Positions 36,003 through 49,455 of a stretch of DNA of 64,000 nt are shown piece by piece. The DNA comes from Bolinopsis microptera. Its lineage: Eukaryota > Ctenophora > Tentaculata > Lobata > Bolinopsidae. A program made the position numbers and the translations under genes. Within the stretch, counting starts at the first letter, position 1. Each line of letters starts with the position of its first letter. The notes below the pieces were generated by a model that saw only the letters and a list, made by a program, of their open reading frames with translations, did not search any database and was not told the origin of the DNA. The stretch covers positions 15,164,983-15,228,982 of the forward strand of contig NC_087077.1 in NCBI RefSeq assembly GCF_026151205.1. The letters run 5' to 3'.

Positions 36003-36160
36003 ATATTAGTGATACTGTTACCCTGGTGATGTTACCTAGGGTGATTTTTACCCTGGTGATTGTTACCCTGGTGATTGTTACCCTGGTGATTGTTACCCTG
36101 GTGATTGTTACCCTGGTGATGTTACCCTGGTGATTGTTACCCTGGTGATTGTTAGTAACC
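36003..36160. repeat. 15-bp minisatellite, unit gttaccctggtgatt
   Basis: About ten units, some 14 bp long. The core is shared with the 28-bp array at 37.0 kb. Confidence 0.93.
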
Positions 36161-37004
36161 TCCAGGTTTCAACAAACAAACCTCGGAAGACTGGGCTGTG
36201 CTGAGTGGGATCTGCTGAGTCTACTTGTAGTACTCTGTCTTCTGGCATTACTGCCCATGTAGGAGTGCATATCTTCCTTATTATTGCGTTAATTCTTACA
36301 TACTACATACTACACATATACACACTGTTACATACTACTTCATTTGTTTTCTTGTCAAGTTTTAAGGACAAATTCAAAATATCTTATAAGAATTTGTATT
36401 TTACACAAAGCTGATTAGATTTAATAATAAATTTATTGAACGTTGACGTTTATGCGCAATAGCTTTATTTCGTCTTCAACGCTGAGCTTGATGAATTACA
36501 TATTGTATCTCGTCACATGTGTGCTGTAGTGAAATTCCATGCGAATCGATGATTTACCCGAAATAGAATGGACCGGGAATTGAATACTATATTCAATTGC
36601 AATTTTGAATTTGCATTTATGCTGGACTAATGCTGATTAATCTTACGCCGTTTATTATTCGACTAAGGCGTGTAAATTTATCGGCGGCAGCGTTTGGTGA
36701 TGGCCTGTTATAGCTCTGATGCTAGATGCAAGTGTTCGGAATTCAGTTCTGTAGAAAGAAGACGAATCACTAATCTCCATCATCGTGAAGATTCAAAATG
36801 TCGTGATTTTATTAATTTTGTAAACGGTACGTTCATGTCCTTACAAAAGAATGCCCGAGGGGAATGAGGATGTAACATCCTCAGGATGTTCATGTACCTC
36901 ACGTCTCACGCTTTTGGAGAATAGGGTTGCGCCCCTGCGGCAGGTGTAAGATATCTGAACGTCGGGGAGGGAGGACTCCTCCCTGAGGAACGAATTTAAT
37001 GGTG

Positions 37005-37220
37005 CTGTTACCCTTGTTACGTAGCCCTGGTGATGCTACTTTGATGCTGTTACCCTTTTGATGTTACCTTAGTGCTGTTACCCTTGTGATGTTACGTTAG
37101 TGCTGTTACCCTTGTGATGTTACCTTAGTGCTGTTACCCTTGTGATGTTACCTTAGTGCTGTTACCCTAGTGATGTTACCTTAGTGCTGTTACCCTTGTG
37201 AAGTTACCCTAGTAATGCAA
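37005..37220. repeat. 28-bp minisatellite (gttacccttgtgat plus gttaccttagtgct)
   Basis: About seven units. Each is made of two related 14-mers, both of which resemble the 15-bp unit at 36.0 kb, so the arrays share an origin. Confidence 0.93.
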
Positions 37221-38079
37221 CCCTGTCAACATAGTGATGGTAATCATGACGTTATCGCATACCTTGTAATGATGGGCTGCACTGAGTTGGATCTGCTGGG
37301 TTTACTTGTGTTACTTTGTCTTATCGGACTATTGTTATTTAATTCATACGATTTTTCTGGATCCCGTACATGCATGTTACATCTTGTCCAACACTTTGTC
37401 TCCGAATGTCACTCCGCTGATGAATTGTCATCAAACTGAGATAAAACGTTTTATTTGTTACGGCATTCTGGTACAAAACGCAACGGACCTGTTACTAAGC
37501 TGTCCATTATTGCCGTCAACCAGCTATATCTCTATATTATCGAACTGTTACTAAAAATGCTAGTCCTGAATTTGTCAATGACAACAGAAAGTGGAAGTTT
37601 CATTTCGAAAACTGATATGTGTGAGAAATTGTGTCAAAATGAATGCAGGGCTCAAACATATCCACGGAGACCAAATATATTGAGAGCAACAAGATACAAC
37701 TATAACAGTATAAAGCACTTTATTTGAGGTCTATTATAATATTAATGACGATGTGATGAAACTGCAATCAACTAAAATATGAGTATCAACAAGCCCGTGA
37801 AAACAAGATATTATAAAGATACAAGTCGTTGTTGTGCAGATGTACTTTTTCAGGTAGAGCATACAGGGTGTAGATTTGGAGGCCATAAAAACACAAGATG
37901 TACAACACGGAACTTACATAAAATGACTTGGCACATAGAAATGGGACTGTGAATTATGACTGACAATGCATTTCATGGCATTAGTCACAAGATTGGCCGG
38001 GTAGAGTAAGCGAATAAACCAGCTGAATATATAAAGCAGCACAAAGCGGTTACCCGGTAGTAGGAATCCTGCAACCACC

Positions 38080-38140
38080 TGCCTCCCCCCGCCCCCTGCA
38101 ACCACCTGCTGCCCCCCCCCCCCCCCCCCCCCCCCCCACC
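38080..38140. repeat. C-rich tract with duplicated ctgcaaccacctgc
   Basis: Two copies of tgcaaccacctgc surround C runs, the last more than 20 C long. The Gly-rich frame opposite (37914-38165) is an artefact. Confidence 0.9.
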
Positions 38141-41100
38141 CGGGGATTATAAACCGCTCTCCCAACCTGGTATAAATCTCTGTAATTACTGAACTTATTA
38201 CCTATTATCGTGTGACTCATGCTGGTAAACGACAGGATTTAATAACACAACAGTCATACAATACAACGTGAAACACTAACGATATCACTGCATACTGCCG
38301 GTACATTGGAATCTGTCAATCAGGCTGATACGACGAGAGTACACCTTGATACGATAAAGTGATCAGTTACAAAGTAGTCCTAGCTTCTCCTAGTACCTAC
38401 TACTAGTATAAAATTCGGATTGGAGTATTGTTTATGAGTCGAATTGTTGTAATGTATTCTGTGTAAAATTATCTTTATCCCGGTTACTGCGACAAGTAAA
38501 AATGCTCTTATTAGGGAAAGGAGTTTACTCTACGTTTCAATGTAACTACATCGTATTCATGATATAAAAACAAGTGTTAACAGTATAACAGTATAACCCC
38601 TAAGAGCAGCGTTGTCTAGACAACGCTAATCTTATAACCGGTAGTTGGATAAATTGGCAATTACAATGAATATGAAATGGAGTGGTGTCCTGACAAACCC
38701 GCTTCGTCCATTTGCTCTCCGAGTTTCTCAAAATTTGGTGTAGTAGAGCTTACACCAATGTGGTACTGATTTGAAACCATAAAATTCACAAACGTAATCT
38801 GTTGTTTCCGGTGCAATCACACAGATGTTTCCAAAGAAATGTTATGGAAATGAAGCTACAATCAATAATTCATGTCTACCCATTGTTATCCATAGGTTAC
38901 CGATATGTTTGAAATGGTTCAAATGTTCAACAGTTTTTAAGTTGTCTCATGGCATGATGCTACTACATAATTGTAAGTCTAAGTAAGACGTGTTAGATAC
39001 TAACACGTGTTTAAAACTTGGTCTACAGTGCAAACTTTTGTTTTGCTCTGAGATCTAACTATAATTTCATAGCTCAAAATCAAAGCAAAATTTCACGGTT
39101 AACAATTAGTGAAAGTTAAGCGTTCCTACTTTAAATTTACAATTTCGGTCAAACAAATGCTCTGTTGAAAGCAGTAACAATTCCGATGAAAGGGCATGTC
39201 AGTAACCTTAGGTTTTTAAACGGCATGAACTATTGTCCTACTGTTTGTTACTAAACTATTTATTACTTGAACATTGAATTATAAACCATTCTGGCCATAA
39301 ACATTTCATCAAGCACTGTTATAATTTCCAAGATCAATGATTATTGAGAAATTGTAAAAACAAACAAGCTGTTATTTACAAGTGCTTCTGGCAACAGTTG
39401 TGAAGTATGTCAGTGTAGTGTTGATATGTGTAATGGTAGGTGTTGACATGTGTAATGGTATGTGAAGTATTGGTCAGGTAGAACGGAAATAATGGGGGTA
39501 TTTTGGGAAATAAATACAAACCCTAATTCTTTGATGCAGGTTTATAGATAGCTGTTTTGAAATGGCTTTGCATTTCACGTTTGCAAGAATTTATAAATTA
39601 AGAATCCAGACATTGTGGAAAGAAATGCCTCCGACAAAAAAGACGAAAATCATTTCGATCGCCGATAAAGAAAAGTTATATACTAGTCAGTGATGATTGA
39701 AACTCAAAATTTAGAGTAGGGTTTCTATAAAAGTAGTACCATTGTGTATATAACTATATAAAAGTTGACGGTATCTCATCTTTTTGAACACCTAGTCACA
39801 CACAGGCGGGAGGTATGTTTTGCTACATATTGGGAATGTACTTATTATATAGCTCAATTTTAACGTCAATTTTCACATGCTCGTCCACGTGCCCCCTTCA
39901 GACAGATCTGAGTCAACTATCCTAACTGGATGGATAGAAATGTGTTTAACAGCTCATACGAGAATATACTTTGTTAAACCTTAAATTCAGCGCGAGTTAT
40001 TTCTGTTAAATGTTACCGCCTTTTTAAAACTGTCAGCAATCTGACGGATTCTTGTTGGGTGGGAACTAGCACAGAACAGAAAGCGGGTGGGGTGTGCATA
40101 GTGCAAAGTAAGGATGCTCAATTATTTAATTTAAAAGATGTTGGGTAACGTTGAGGTGATGGATGGAGGAAGGCAGGAATTAATAAGAGTTGTAGATGAA
40201 TAAACAAAAGATAGAAGTTCCTAACCGATATAAGCCGCACGTGTCTTGAACAATACCCTAAAGTTAATGGACACTCAATATGCATGTTCCTGATCAAACA
40301 AGCACCATCCAGGGATTTAATCTGAGCCGCACGAGACTAAACCCTTCAGTGATCCAACTATTTCTGAACTTAAGACCCAAACAAACTAAAACCTCGCTCC
40401 GCGGCGATGCAATTTTAGTCTAAAAACTAAAACCCTGATATAAACAGCCTTCAATTCTGTACCCAGGAAAACTAAGACCTTGCTATCACGATTCCCTCCT
40501 AAGTACCCACACCCCTATTGTAATCCGCCATACAAAATCGATTAACACAAGTCAGTGTAGGTGCATACGTCACGCGTTATAGGAGCCAAGCAGCATTTTA
40601 TATCCTGCCCAGTTGTCAAGTCAAAACTTTAATACCTGGTCCCTGGTTTAACTTGTTATAAACTTATAAACAAGGCGAGGATGGCTGTACACTTCACGGT
40701 ACCACTGAAGTTTGTTAAGAAAAAACAGGGCTGCCACTGTGGTTGTGCTTATAGTATAAGGATTATACAATACGAGCTTATAGTATATCTTATTCTTCAG
40801 GGGAATTAAGCTATTATCAGGCTCCTTTATCTTCTAAATACTCTACGTGTTATGCGCTTAGCCCTTATTGTAGTCCTGGCAAACTGCTTGTTATTTGTTA
40901 AGCTGCGTTGCACTATCACTAGAAATTAGCCTACAGAATGGATGGGGGTGCATCGTATTCAGCTTTCAGAATAAGATTTTCCAAAATACCTCAGATATTG
41001 ATCAGGATCATTTTGGGTAAAGTGACGACTTCAAGGAAGTTTTTACGGGTGTGTTAACTACTAAACATGCCAGAAATTTGTAGAACTCAACAAAGTCAAA

Positions 41101-44100
41101 ATCTGGATTGAAACTTCAAGAAAGGCTGTCAGAAATTGAGTTGTAAATACAAGGCAAGCATGTTTTGATATACTGAACCTGCCAGTAATTTGATTATGTT
41201 TTCTGGCCAAGAAAGATTACTTGTCAGCGCTGAATTCTACACTGTTACACTAACTAAGACAAGTGTTAAACGGTCGGACCTAACAGTAACCAAGAAACAG
41301 AGTCCAGACAGAACCAACTGTTAGGAGTTGTCATGACAACTCCTAAATACAGAACCAACTGTTGACAACTCCTAAATACCAACATGAAATTTTTAGCCAT
41401 GTAATGAAATGTTCTCGCCCAACAAAATGTTTAGAGCTGAATTTAAAACTGAATTTAGAACTGAAAACTGAGAAAGTAAGAAATATATGTATAGTGGATC
41501 GTGTCTAAAGGAAGGTTGATGACTATCATCTTTTTTGTAACAAATATACGCGGGTAAAGATTTATTGTCAGTTTTCTAATATTCAGGACATTAAAGACTA
41601 TAATGCAGCCAACATTTCAAAGATTTATGCGGGATTATAAAAGTAAGAATTTTATTAGCAAAATTTTGAACTTCTCAATTAATTAAATAACAATTGAATA
41701 AAGTATATATTTACTGAAATCATAATAGCTCGAAATTAAATATGTACACTATTATACCTGCACTGTATCACTATCTGTACTATTACTGGGTATTATGTCA
41801 TATTATTTCTATTGTTTTAAAAACTAATTACAACACTACAAATCTGTTCAATTTTATTGAGAACATAAATATCATTGAAACGATGAACAGTTTCCTTTAC
41901 CTGAAAAGAGCAATTTCCCTTGGCCGCATACACGGAATTATCAGCAATTTTGAACTCTAAACATCACAACAACGCGACTCATAAATAATGTTCCTCTCCG
42001 GATATTGAACTTATTTCGATTGTATGTATAATAATCTAGTTAAGTGAAGCCATGTTGTCTAAATTCAAAATTGAAACAGAACGAATGAACTTGCCAAAAT
42101 CGCATCAAAATATGAAATCACAAACGCCAAATGCAATATGCGTTAGGCAGTTAAAGAATTTCAGCGGCATATCGAAAAATTGAGATTTAACAGTACATTC
42201 TACGATCAAATAGAACTATAAATGCATTTGCATTTTGCTACTGCATATTGTATAAATAGCTGGTCTACTAATAAATAACTGAGTAGCGGTATAATCTGGA
42301 ACTTTTATTTTAACCCACGTACTTCTTTAAAACAAAAAATTGGTGTTGACTTGAATCTTCAATATCCTAATTTTAAGAACTCAATTGATATAGAAGTGCA
42401 ATAATGAGGCATTTAAAAACTTTTAGAATTCATCAAAATACAGATAGCACAATTAAAGTTATAATGAAGCACAACAATTCTCATCTGCGATGAAAGATCG
42501 TCTACGCTGTGTACTCTAACTGAGATCAAAGCGACCGTCAACTTCATATCAAATTAATCAAATACTCCACCAAAACTACCATGGAAAACTAACCGAACTC
42601 ATATCAGAAGTTTCACCCTAACGAAAAGAGAGCAGAAGACCATCAAGTAGCAACCAAGACTATTCCGGCGGCTGGAGCATGCGCTCAGTAATCGCCCTAT
42701 ATACTATCTCGTGTAGAGCTGCTAGCCATGTGTTAAAGGAAACTGTATGGCTGCTATATTTTTAATGCTATATGTTAATAGCAGTCGCATTGCTGAAAAT
42801 CTTAATGTCCATTAAACTGTACATGTCGATAGAGATTGAAAATGTGTAACATTTTAAGCTCAGTGCTCGGGAAAGATCTTTGATCGATCCACGTCAAGTG
42901 ATGGATATTCATGTTTACAGTTTTACCGATGAAGCAGGAAAACACTGTAAAACAAGTTTAAGGTTAACATATCAGCCGGACGCACTGATGCAACAGCCCA
43001 ACAGGGTTTAAATACACCAGCCTCTGTCAGGTTAAATTCAATTATCTTGTCGACAAAGAAAATGACGGTCGTCAATAAGTTTTTGTTGATGGCTACAAAT
43101 TAAAATTTACACCGTCCGGGAAATGAAGTTTAACTTTGTATTTTCAGAGTTTGATATCAAATTCATCACCAGCTTGATTTGATGCTAAGCTATAATATTA
43201 AAAGCCGGCTTCTCACAAGATGAATCACCGCACGAACTCAAGCAGTACCAAAGTTAAACAGACCGGTAGCTGCGTGTACTGAAAATCAAATAAACACTTA
43301 CCTTGGTGAATCTGGCTTTAAGTTTAAGGCCTCAATAATAGAATAATGGATAGTAAGTGCAATATTTGTTAGTGAGATATGATTTACATGTAAGGCCAAT
43401 TTAACCACTTCAGATGGAGAATTGTGACTGTTACTGTTAAGGGCTGGTCAGGACGGCCTGCATAGCTGGCGACTCTATGGTCTGGTGAGTAATATTTTTC
43501 AAGCAATTTGAGCAAATTTTACTAAATAGCTCGAAAGTGGTAATAACTTTATAAGTTTTGAAAGTTTAAGATTCTAAGTGATAAATTCTAAGCAGTCTAG
43601 ACGTCAGTCTGAATTTTTGACTAGCAAATAAAACTTACCTATTATAGCATCATGGGTTTTGGGTGTTCGGAGAGGAACTTAAAATCGAGTTAGAGTTAGA
43701 GGGAGACTTTCAGACTTATATGACTTTGTTAGTGCTCGGTTCTATTAGTGAGATATTTCATTTGTATTGGAGAACCTGGTTAATCTTCGACAGACTTGGC
43801 TGACGTGGCAGATTTATCGGCTCGAAGTTTAATGCTATATTTATTTTACGAATTATTCAGCTATATAATCATATTGGAACACATTAAATGTCACGCACTA
43901 TTTATTGTAAAACGGTCCTCAATTGAACGATTCTGTATGTAACATTTTGGTAAATTGAAAATTGTAATCTCGACCGCAAAATTCATTCAAAGGCTGCTCA
44001 AGTAGTCAAGTAGCAAATTGAGTTACCGATGCATGCACCACTAGTTATAACACGGGGCTTCCTACTCTAGAGCCTAGAGGTGTACTACGAGTCGACGTTA

Positions 44101-47100
44101 ACTCGAAAGTGAAGCTGTTACATTGTTTACCACCAGTCAGTCTCATTGTGGAACTGTTTTTAGCGGAAACTCTTATTGAATAATTGTGCAGACTCGAATG
44201 TGAGTTTAAATATAAATCCGTCATGCGAGCATCTATATTCTATAAGTGCATGAAAAAATAATTCTGATTGACAATGGAAGTTGAAAGTGCTATTTTTTGG
44301 AACTCGTATATCTGCAAACTTCGGTGAATAAAATGTCCTCGTCTCGACTTGATTCTGCAGGTAATTTTTGACGAGGACAAGTCAATATAACAATCATGCC
44401 TAATCTTAAAACTTGTGAGTTTAAACAAGAGGCGGAGCCAGTAAAATTAATTATGGAGCTGCGGGTGATTAGTAGACAATTTATTGACGTATTTACTTCT
44501 GAATCTACTTATGAAAGATACTCAGACCCTTTAGAAACTGAAATGTCTGCCAGGGTGTCAGGGTGTTCAATGTTCTACTGAGTGTTTGTAGCGTTAATTG
44601 TGTTTAAGGAAAGGAGCCTCACGATTCTTTCTCCGATGTAAGATGTTACAATTACATGTAAACTAGCCATTGTGTGCACTGTGCAGTCAGTAAGGCGGAG
44701 GACCCATCCATCAAGAACATACCGCCAGACTACAAATATATCTTAATCTGTAAATACAGATTCCGAATTATTTCAAGGACGAAAAAATATGTTTATGGAA
44801 GTTCATCATCTCTAATACTACAAGAACGGCAATTTACAATTACAAAGTGAAAAGTATCGTCATATTTTGTTGTTAATGGTACCTATATGTGACTTTAATG
44901 AAATAGAAAATGTTGGGAGTATAGCGATTGTTTATCCTTTATAATCAAATGTTGTTTGTTTGTGTAAAAATTCGGACGAAAGGCTCCAGATTAACAATCA
45001 GTTCGCGTCAATGCGCCGTGCTCCAAGCTGGTGAAGAATACAAGTTCACCAGTAATATTGACGGGCTCGTCATAAGTCATCCGAGACGTGCCAACCTCTT
45101 TAAGTTAATTAAACATGACATAATACAGACTTTGGCACCAAACAAGTTGGGTAATTTCTATTTGAGTTCATGTTTAAATTTACTTCACTTTCTTGAAGTC
45201 GAGAAGAATGAACTTTTAAAAGCAATTACTGAACTTTATCCGAACATTTTAACCACGTTTCAATTTTCATAGCAGTTTACCTATGTGGTCACTTTGTATT
45301 TTTTTGACTTAATTCTAAACGGACATTGATATGAACGCGTTTCAGAAACCTTTACATACCCGAAATTTGTTTGACGATTTAAAAAATGAACAAGGAAGCT
45401 GAATAAAGTATACCCACAATGAGATTTAGCCAAAAAATTGTTTAATAATAATATGTTTCTATTGATCCAATTATATCATTTAGTCTGATTGAAATTGAAA
45501 TTGACCGAAATTAAAAAGTAGTCATATCCTGGATAATAAGTTTGAAGTGGAATAATTTCGTCAAAGTCAAAGAAGGACTTTGACTTTGATGGACCGTAAA
45601 CGGACAGACTTTATTTGAACGGAAAAAAATATGAACGCTAAGGACTCCAGCCTCTTCTTAAAGTTAGTACGTTAAATAGTCAATTGACTTGACAAGGGGT
45701 AGGCCGGATAGTAAGATCATAATTTAATTTTGATGACTTGAAAGATAGAGGGTATGAGCTATAATTAATAATAACTAGTACTGACTACTTAAACGGTCCA
45801 ATAACGCCTGTCTCTTATACCTGGCAACTGTCTTGCCAGCTGAGTAGGTATCAGAGGATGTATCGCTGGAATGCTGGTAAGCTGGTAAAACCGAGTCACC
45901 GCGCCGTCTAGGGAATTAGACCAATTATTTCCCGTCTTAGAATTTTACTAAATTGAATTTTAAAATTAAAAGGTGGACTTAAAAAGGTAGACGCTGGACG
46001 CACCGTTATTGTTTTACCTTCTTGCTTTTCGTAAAATTGACGTTAGATCATTTTGTAATCGTCCTGCGTTTTTGGGACTCAAACCTGTCTAATTCGGATT
46101 ATTACGAATTATCAAAACTTTAAAACTTTGATTGTTCTGTTTCAGCTAACTGCCGTAGCTGAGATGTCCTAAAAATTACACATTTAAGCGATTATCACTC
46201 TCTTTAGGGTGGTTTATGAATATAATGAATTGTTTGGATGTTGAGGCTAAACTTGAGCTCCATAGGAGCCAGCGTTTAAACCGAAGGAACCATTCGGTTA
46301 TTTTAAATCTTATGGCAAATAAATATAGAGAGGCAAGTTCTGGTATACAGTCTTTTTTGTCCGGGTTGAAATGGCTTAACCTGGTTATCAGCGATCTCCG
46401 TAATTCTATCGATCAGAACGAAAGTATAATTGTGTTATTAGTAATTGGGAACTCATGGCCGTTGGTAAATTTTTGGGTGGGTTTCCATTATATTTTAAGT
46501 TTAAAATAAATCTGGAGCACTGCAGTTAATGACCTTAACGGAAAACTGGTTGATATTGCCGCGCGGGGACACTTTGTTATGGTAATGAAGATAATGACCC
46601 CATTTACCAACTAGATCACTTGCCACGAGTTTCACTACTTGTAAAAGAGGAGTTTCTTTTAAAAAAGGTCATAAAATGTGTAAAAGAGGAGTTTCTGTCT
46701 GAATAGTCTGTAAGCTATTTTGCTCGAATGAAATGACGTCATAACGCGTCCTGCGCAAAATGAAAACCTTGCTAAATAAAAACGAATAAATTGGTAGCTC
46801 TTGCTGACTGGGAAAAAGTAGGTACCAAAAGAGCAAACCATTGTTTACAAGATGATCATAAAACGAGTGTCGTTCGATCGCTTAGTCACAATGAAAACCT
46901 CACCAAACAAACTGAAACAGGGGCATGCTAAAAGTGAATGTTTTATAACCGTTCTCGTGTACACCGAGAACACAATATAAGCGTGTACACTGATGAGCCA
47001 TGAGGGCTTTTCGTAGCCTATCTGTTACGATATTGCGGAACATAGCCTGCATCGCAATTTATAATCAACAGCAATATAAAAGTTGACGCATGCTTTTGTG

Positions 47101-48900
47101 ATCAAGCCTCGGATTTTGAAAACTTTAGTGGCAAATACTGACTATCTGTTTAGTCAGTACTAAGCTGATAATAAAACACAGTCGTCTTATAACCAATTAA
47201 CACGACAATTCAAACAAAGATTTGTGTGATAAAACAACTCCAGTGTTACTAGAATGATCAATAACCAAAAATAGATTAAGTGAAAGAGACAAATCTCCGT
47301 CAAAACCACCAATTCAGTCTCTCAGATCAATCCGCAATAAAGGCCATTGCAATAGACTCTGGTTAAAAATATACACATTCAGTATAAATGCGAATTGATT
47401 GATAATTGTCATTATACAATTGGAATTGTTTACAATTCTTTGTGTTTCTACCCGACATTAAATGGAGTACAATCAGGCATAAATTATACCTGAGTACCTT
47501 GATAGTTAAATTTACGCTTAAATTCAAAAGAAGGGTTGGAAACAATAAGCAGCTTAAATTATGAATGGCCCCAATTATGAGTGGTATGGGGACAAAATTC
47601 CCTTTAAAGTGCGTTATAAAACGCATAGAGTATGGGTCAGAAACTTTACTGCCGTCGGGCAACAAGGTTTGTCGACCTGAAAGATTTTACGGGGAACGAG
47701 TCAGTCCTTACTCTCGCCACGATTATAATACATCAAGAAAATAAAGGTTAGATGACTTAAAAAATAGGAAGCTTCAATAGATATTAACTTCGATAAGCAC
47801 GAAAAAGAGCCACCTCTAGTTTATTTATTGGCGCGAGATCACTAATTTAAACATTTCAACTTCAAGTCTAGAAAAGTATTTTATGCTTCTTCTTTTAGGA
47901 AATCAGGAATCGCAACGATCTTGGAATTTTCAATTCGCAGAATCATAATTAACCTAGTAAAAATTATTGATGACCCTTAGCTCTAAGGGATCGCCTGCAA
48001 TGAAATGATGAATAGGAAATGCGTGCCCATGGCAATTATATACATGGCGAAAGGGGGTGCCCGACAGTTGGGTTGGAGAGCTTCCACTCCATAAGGCAAG
48101 CTGTACAAGGCTTGCAATAAGGACAATGCTCCAACCGTGGAGTTGCAAGGAAATGGATTGCCAGATATTGTAGTATTGTAGTGTATTTCACTGTTAACAC
48201 AAAGGATTCCACCAGTCATGAGGCAGCGCACTCGCTTGTGCAGCTGTAACATCTTACTGTACTCGGTAGCCAATGAGAAATCGGAACTGATAATATGTAA
48301 TACGTCTGATGTCTTATTGAAGTATTGTTGGTAAACTCTAGAGAGTTAGAATTAACCCAAATATCAGGGACACGAATGACTACTCCAGGATTTAAGAAAC
48401 TAAACTTTCAACACTGAAAACATTCAGATTCTTGCCAAATATATTTCGATTGTAGTCATCTCCAGTTACAGTTGGTAAACTCTAAATTTTCACATTCACA
48501 AGATCCATGAGCTCTGGATTACAGAGGTAACATAAAAATGCGATACAAGTACGTGTTAACACTTTTTTACCTGTTGTGACTGTTGCCTTTTTATTAAATG
48601 CTTTTCAAACTTTACAGAGTACAGCAATTATAACGAAAAAAAATTCGAACCATTCCCCGTTTATATCCAAATTATCGATTGTTTTCCAAGTACGACTCAT
48701 AATGGTACTGATATATTTTATACAAAACGAGAGAGGGTGAAACGTGGCAAATGAAAAACTCATTCAAAATACTCCGCGGTAAATCGGGGTATTACTGTAG
48801 TACTATGTCTATACTGCTAGTACTACTACGTTGGAACTAAGTCCGACCTACTCCTATAATAACCCTCCCATATTATATCCCTGTCACACATATCAGCCCA
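38141..48900. other. Long gene-free region
   Basis: No recognisable gene or transposon. There is a perfect 26-bp palindrome at 41321-41346 (ttaggagttgtca and its mirror) next to a partial tandem copy of acagaaccaactgtt. A hairpin with 12-bp arms lies at 45561-45589 (tcaaagtcaaag). About 48000-48280 is less AT-rich than its surroundings and open on the minus strand (HNTTISGNPFPCNSTVG-like). It may be an exon, but nothing identifies it. Frames at 44928-45272, 46216-46509 and 47363-47665 have no motif. Confidence 0.45.
48773..48796. mobile_element. Solo terminal fragment of the 54.4 kb MITE family
   Basis: ccgcggtaaatcggggt plus attactg followed by TA matches the right end of the MITE at 54446-54641, except for a change near the tip. 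No partner end is nearby. Confidence 0.6.
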
Positions 48901-49019
48901 TCATGGGTTCGTAGTTCATCTTTAAAGTTTGTCCCAACTCCCTTCAGTAACATAAACAAATAGCTTTGTCTCGGTCAGCCTTGTTGTGCTCTATTACGAA
49001 GGTTCCCATAAGACTAAAT

Positions 49020-49147
49020 ATATTGTAGTATTGTAGTGTATTTCACTGTTAACACAAAGGATGGGACAAACTTTAAAGATGAACTACGAACCCATGTCTC
49101 GGTCAGCCTTGTTGTGCTCTATTACGAAGGTTCCCATAAGACTAAAT
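49020..49147. repeat. 128-bp insertion assembled from three nearby templates
   Basis: 49020-49062 copies 48165-48207 in direct orientation. 49063-49096 is the exact reverse complement of 48902-48935. 49095-49147 repeats 48967-49019, the sequence directly before the insertion. The three tracts abut or overlap by about 2 nt. Sequence after 49147 (cactggagag) would have joined position 49019 originally. Confidence 0.92.
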
Positions 49148-49369
49148 CACTGGAGAGTAGCTCAGTGTGTCGCCATTTCTAATCTCTTGCTTCGAACCTT
49201 GTTTGACAGCCTTGGTAGGCTTCCATACAATACAACATTGTACTGAAGCGCCTAATTTGGCCAAATTTGCTGCACTCTTGCTGTAAATAAAGCAGTTTTA
49301 GGCAGGTGGGATCGCACTAATACTATATGCTTATATGCAACAAATTTGCTGCTGTAAGTGTTCGTTTTT

Positions 49370-49455
49370 TTGGGTTGTATCGTTTCTCTTTTCATTTTTC
49401 CATAAAATAACCAAGTTGGTTATTCTACGGAAAAATTAAAAATGGAAACGATACA
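49370..49455. repeat. Imperfect inverted repeat
   Basis: ttgtatcgtttctcttttca at about 49376 pairs with tggaaacgatacaa at about 49441. The centre is aaccaagttggtt. Arms are about 35 bp with mismatches. Confidence 0.75.

Noticed and set aside
34580-36975. Possible conserved peptide TCRRG in both copies of the gcccctgcggcaggtgt repeat
   Set aside because: Both copies are under 70 bp with frame-shifting indels outside the core. A dispersed repeat explains the match.
44928-46509. Two plus-strand open frames of 97-114 codons
   Set aside because: No motifs or splice context. Several frames of this length occur by chance in the window.
47954-48273. Minus-strand overlapping frames of 64 and 96 codons
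   Set aside because: The local composition is somewhat exon-like, but two frames are open at once and no domain is recognised, so it is noted only in the regional description.
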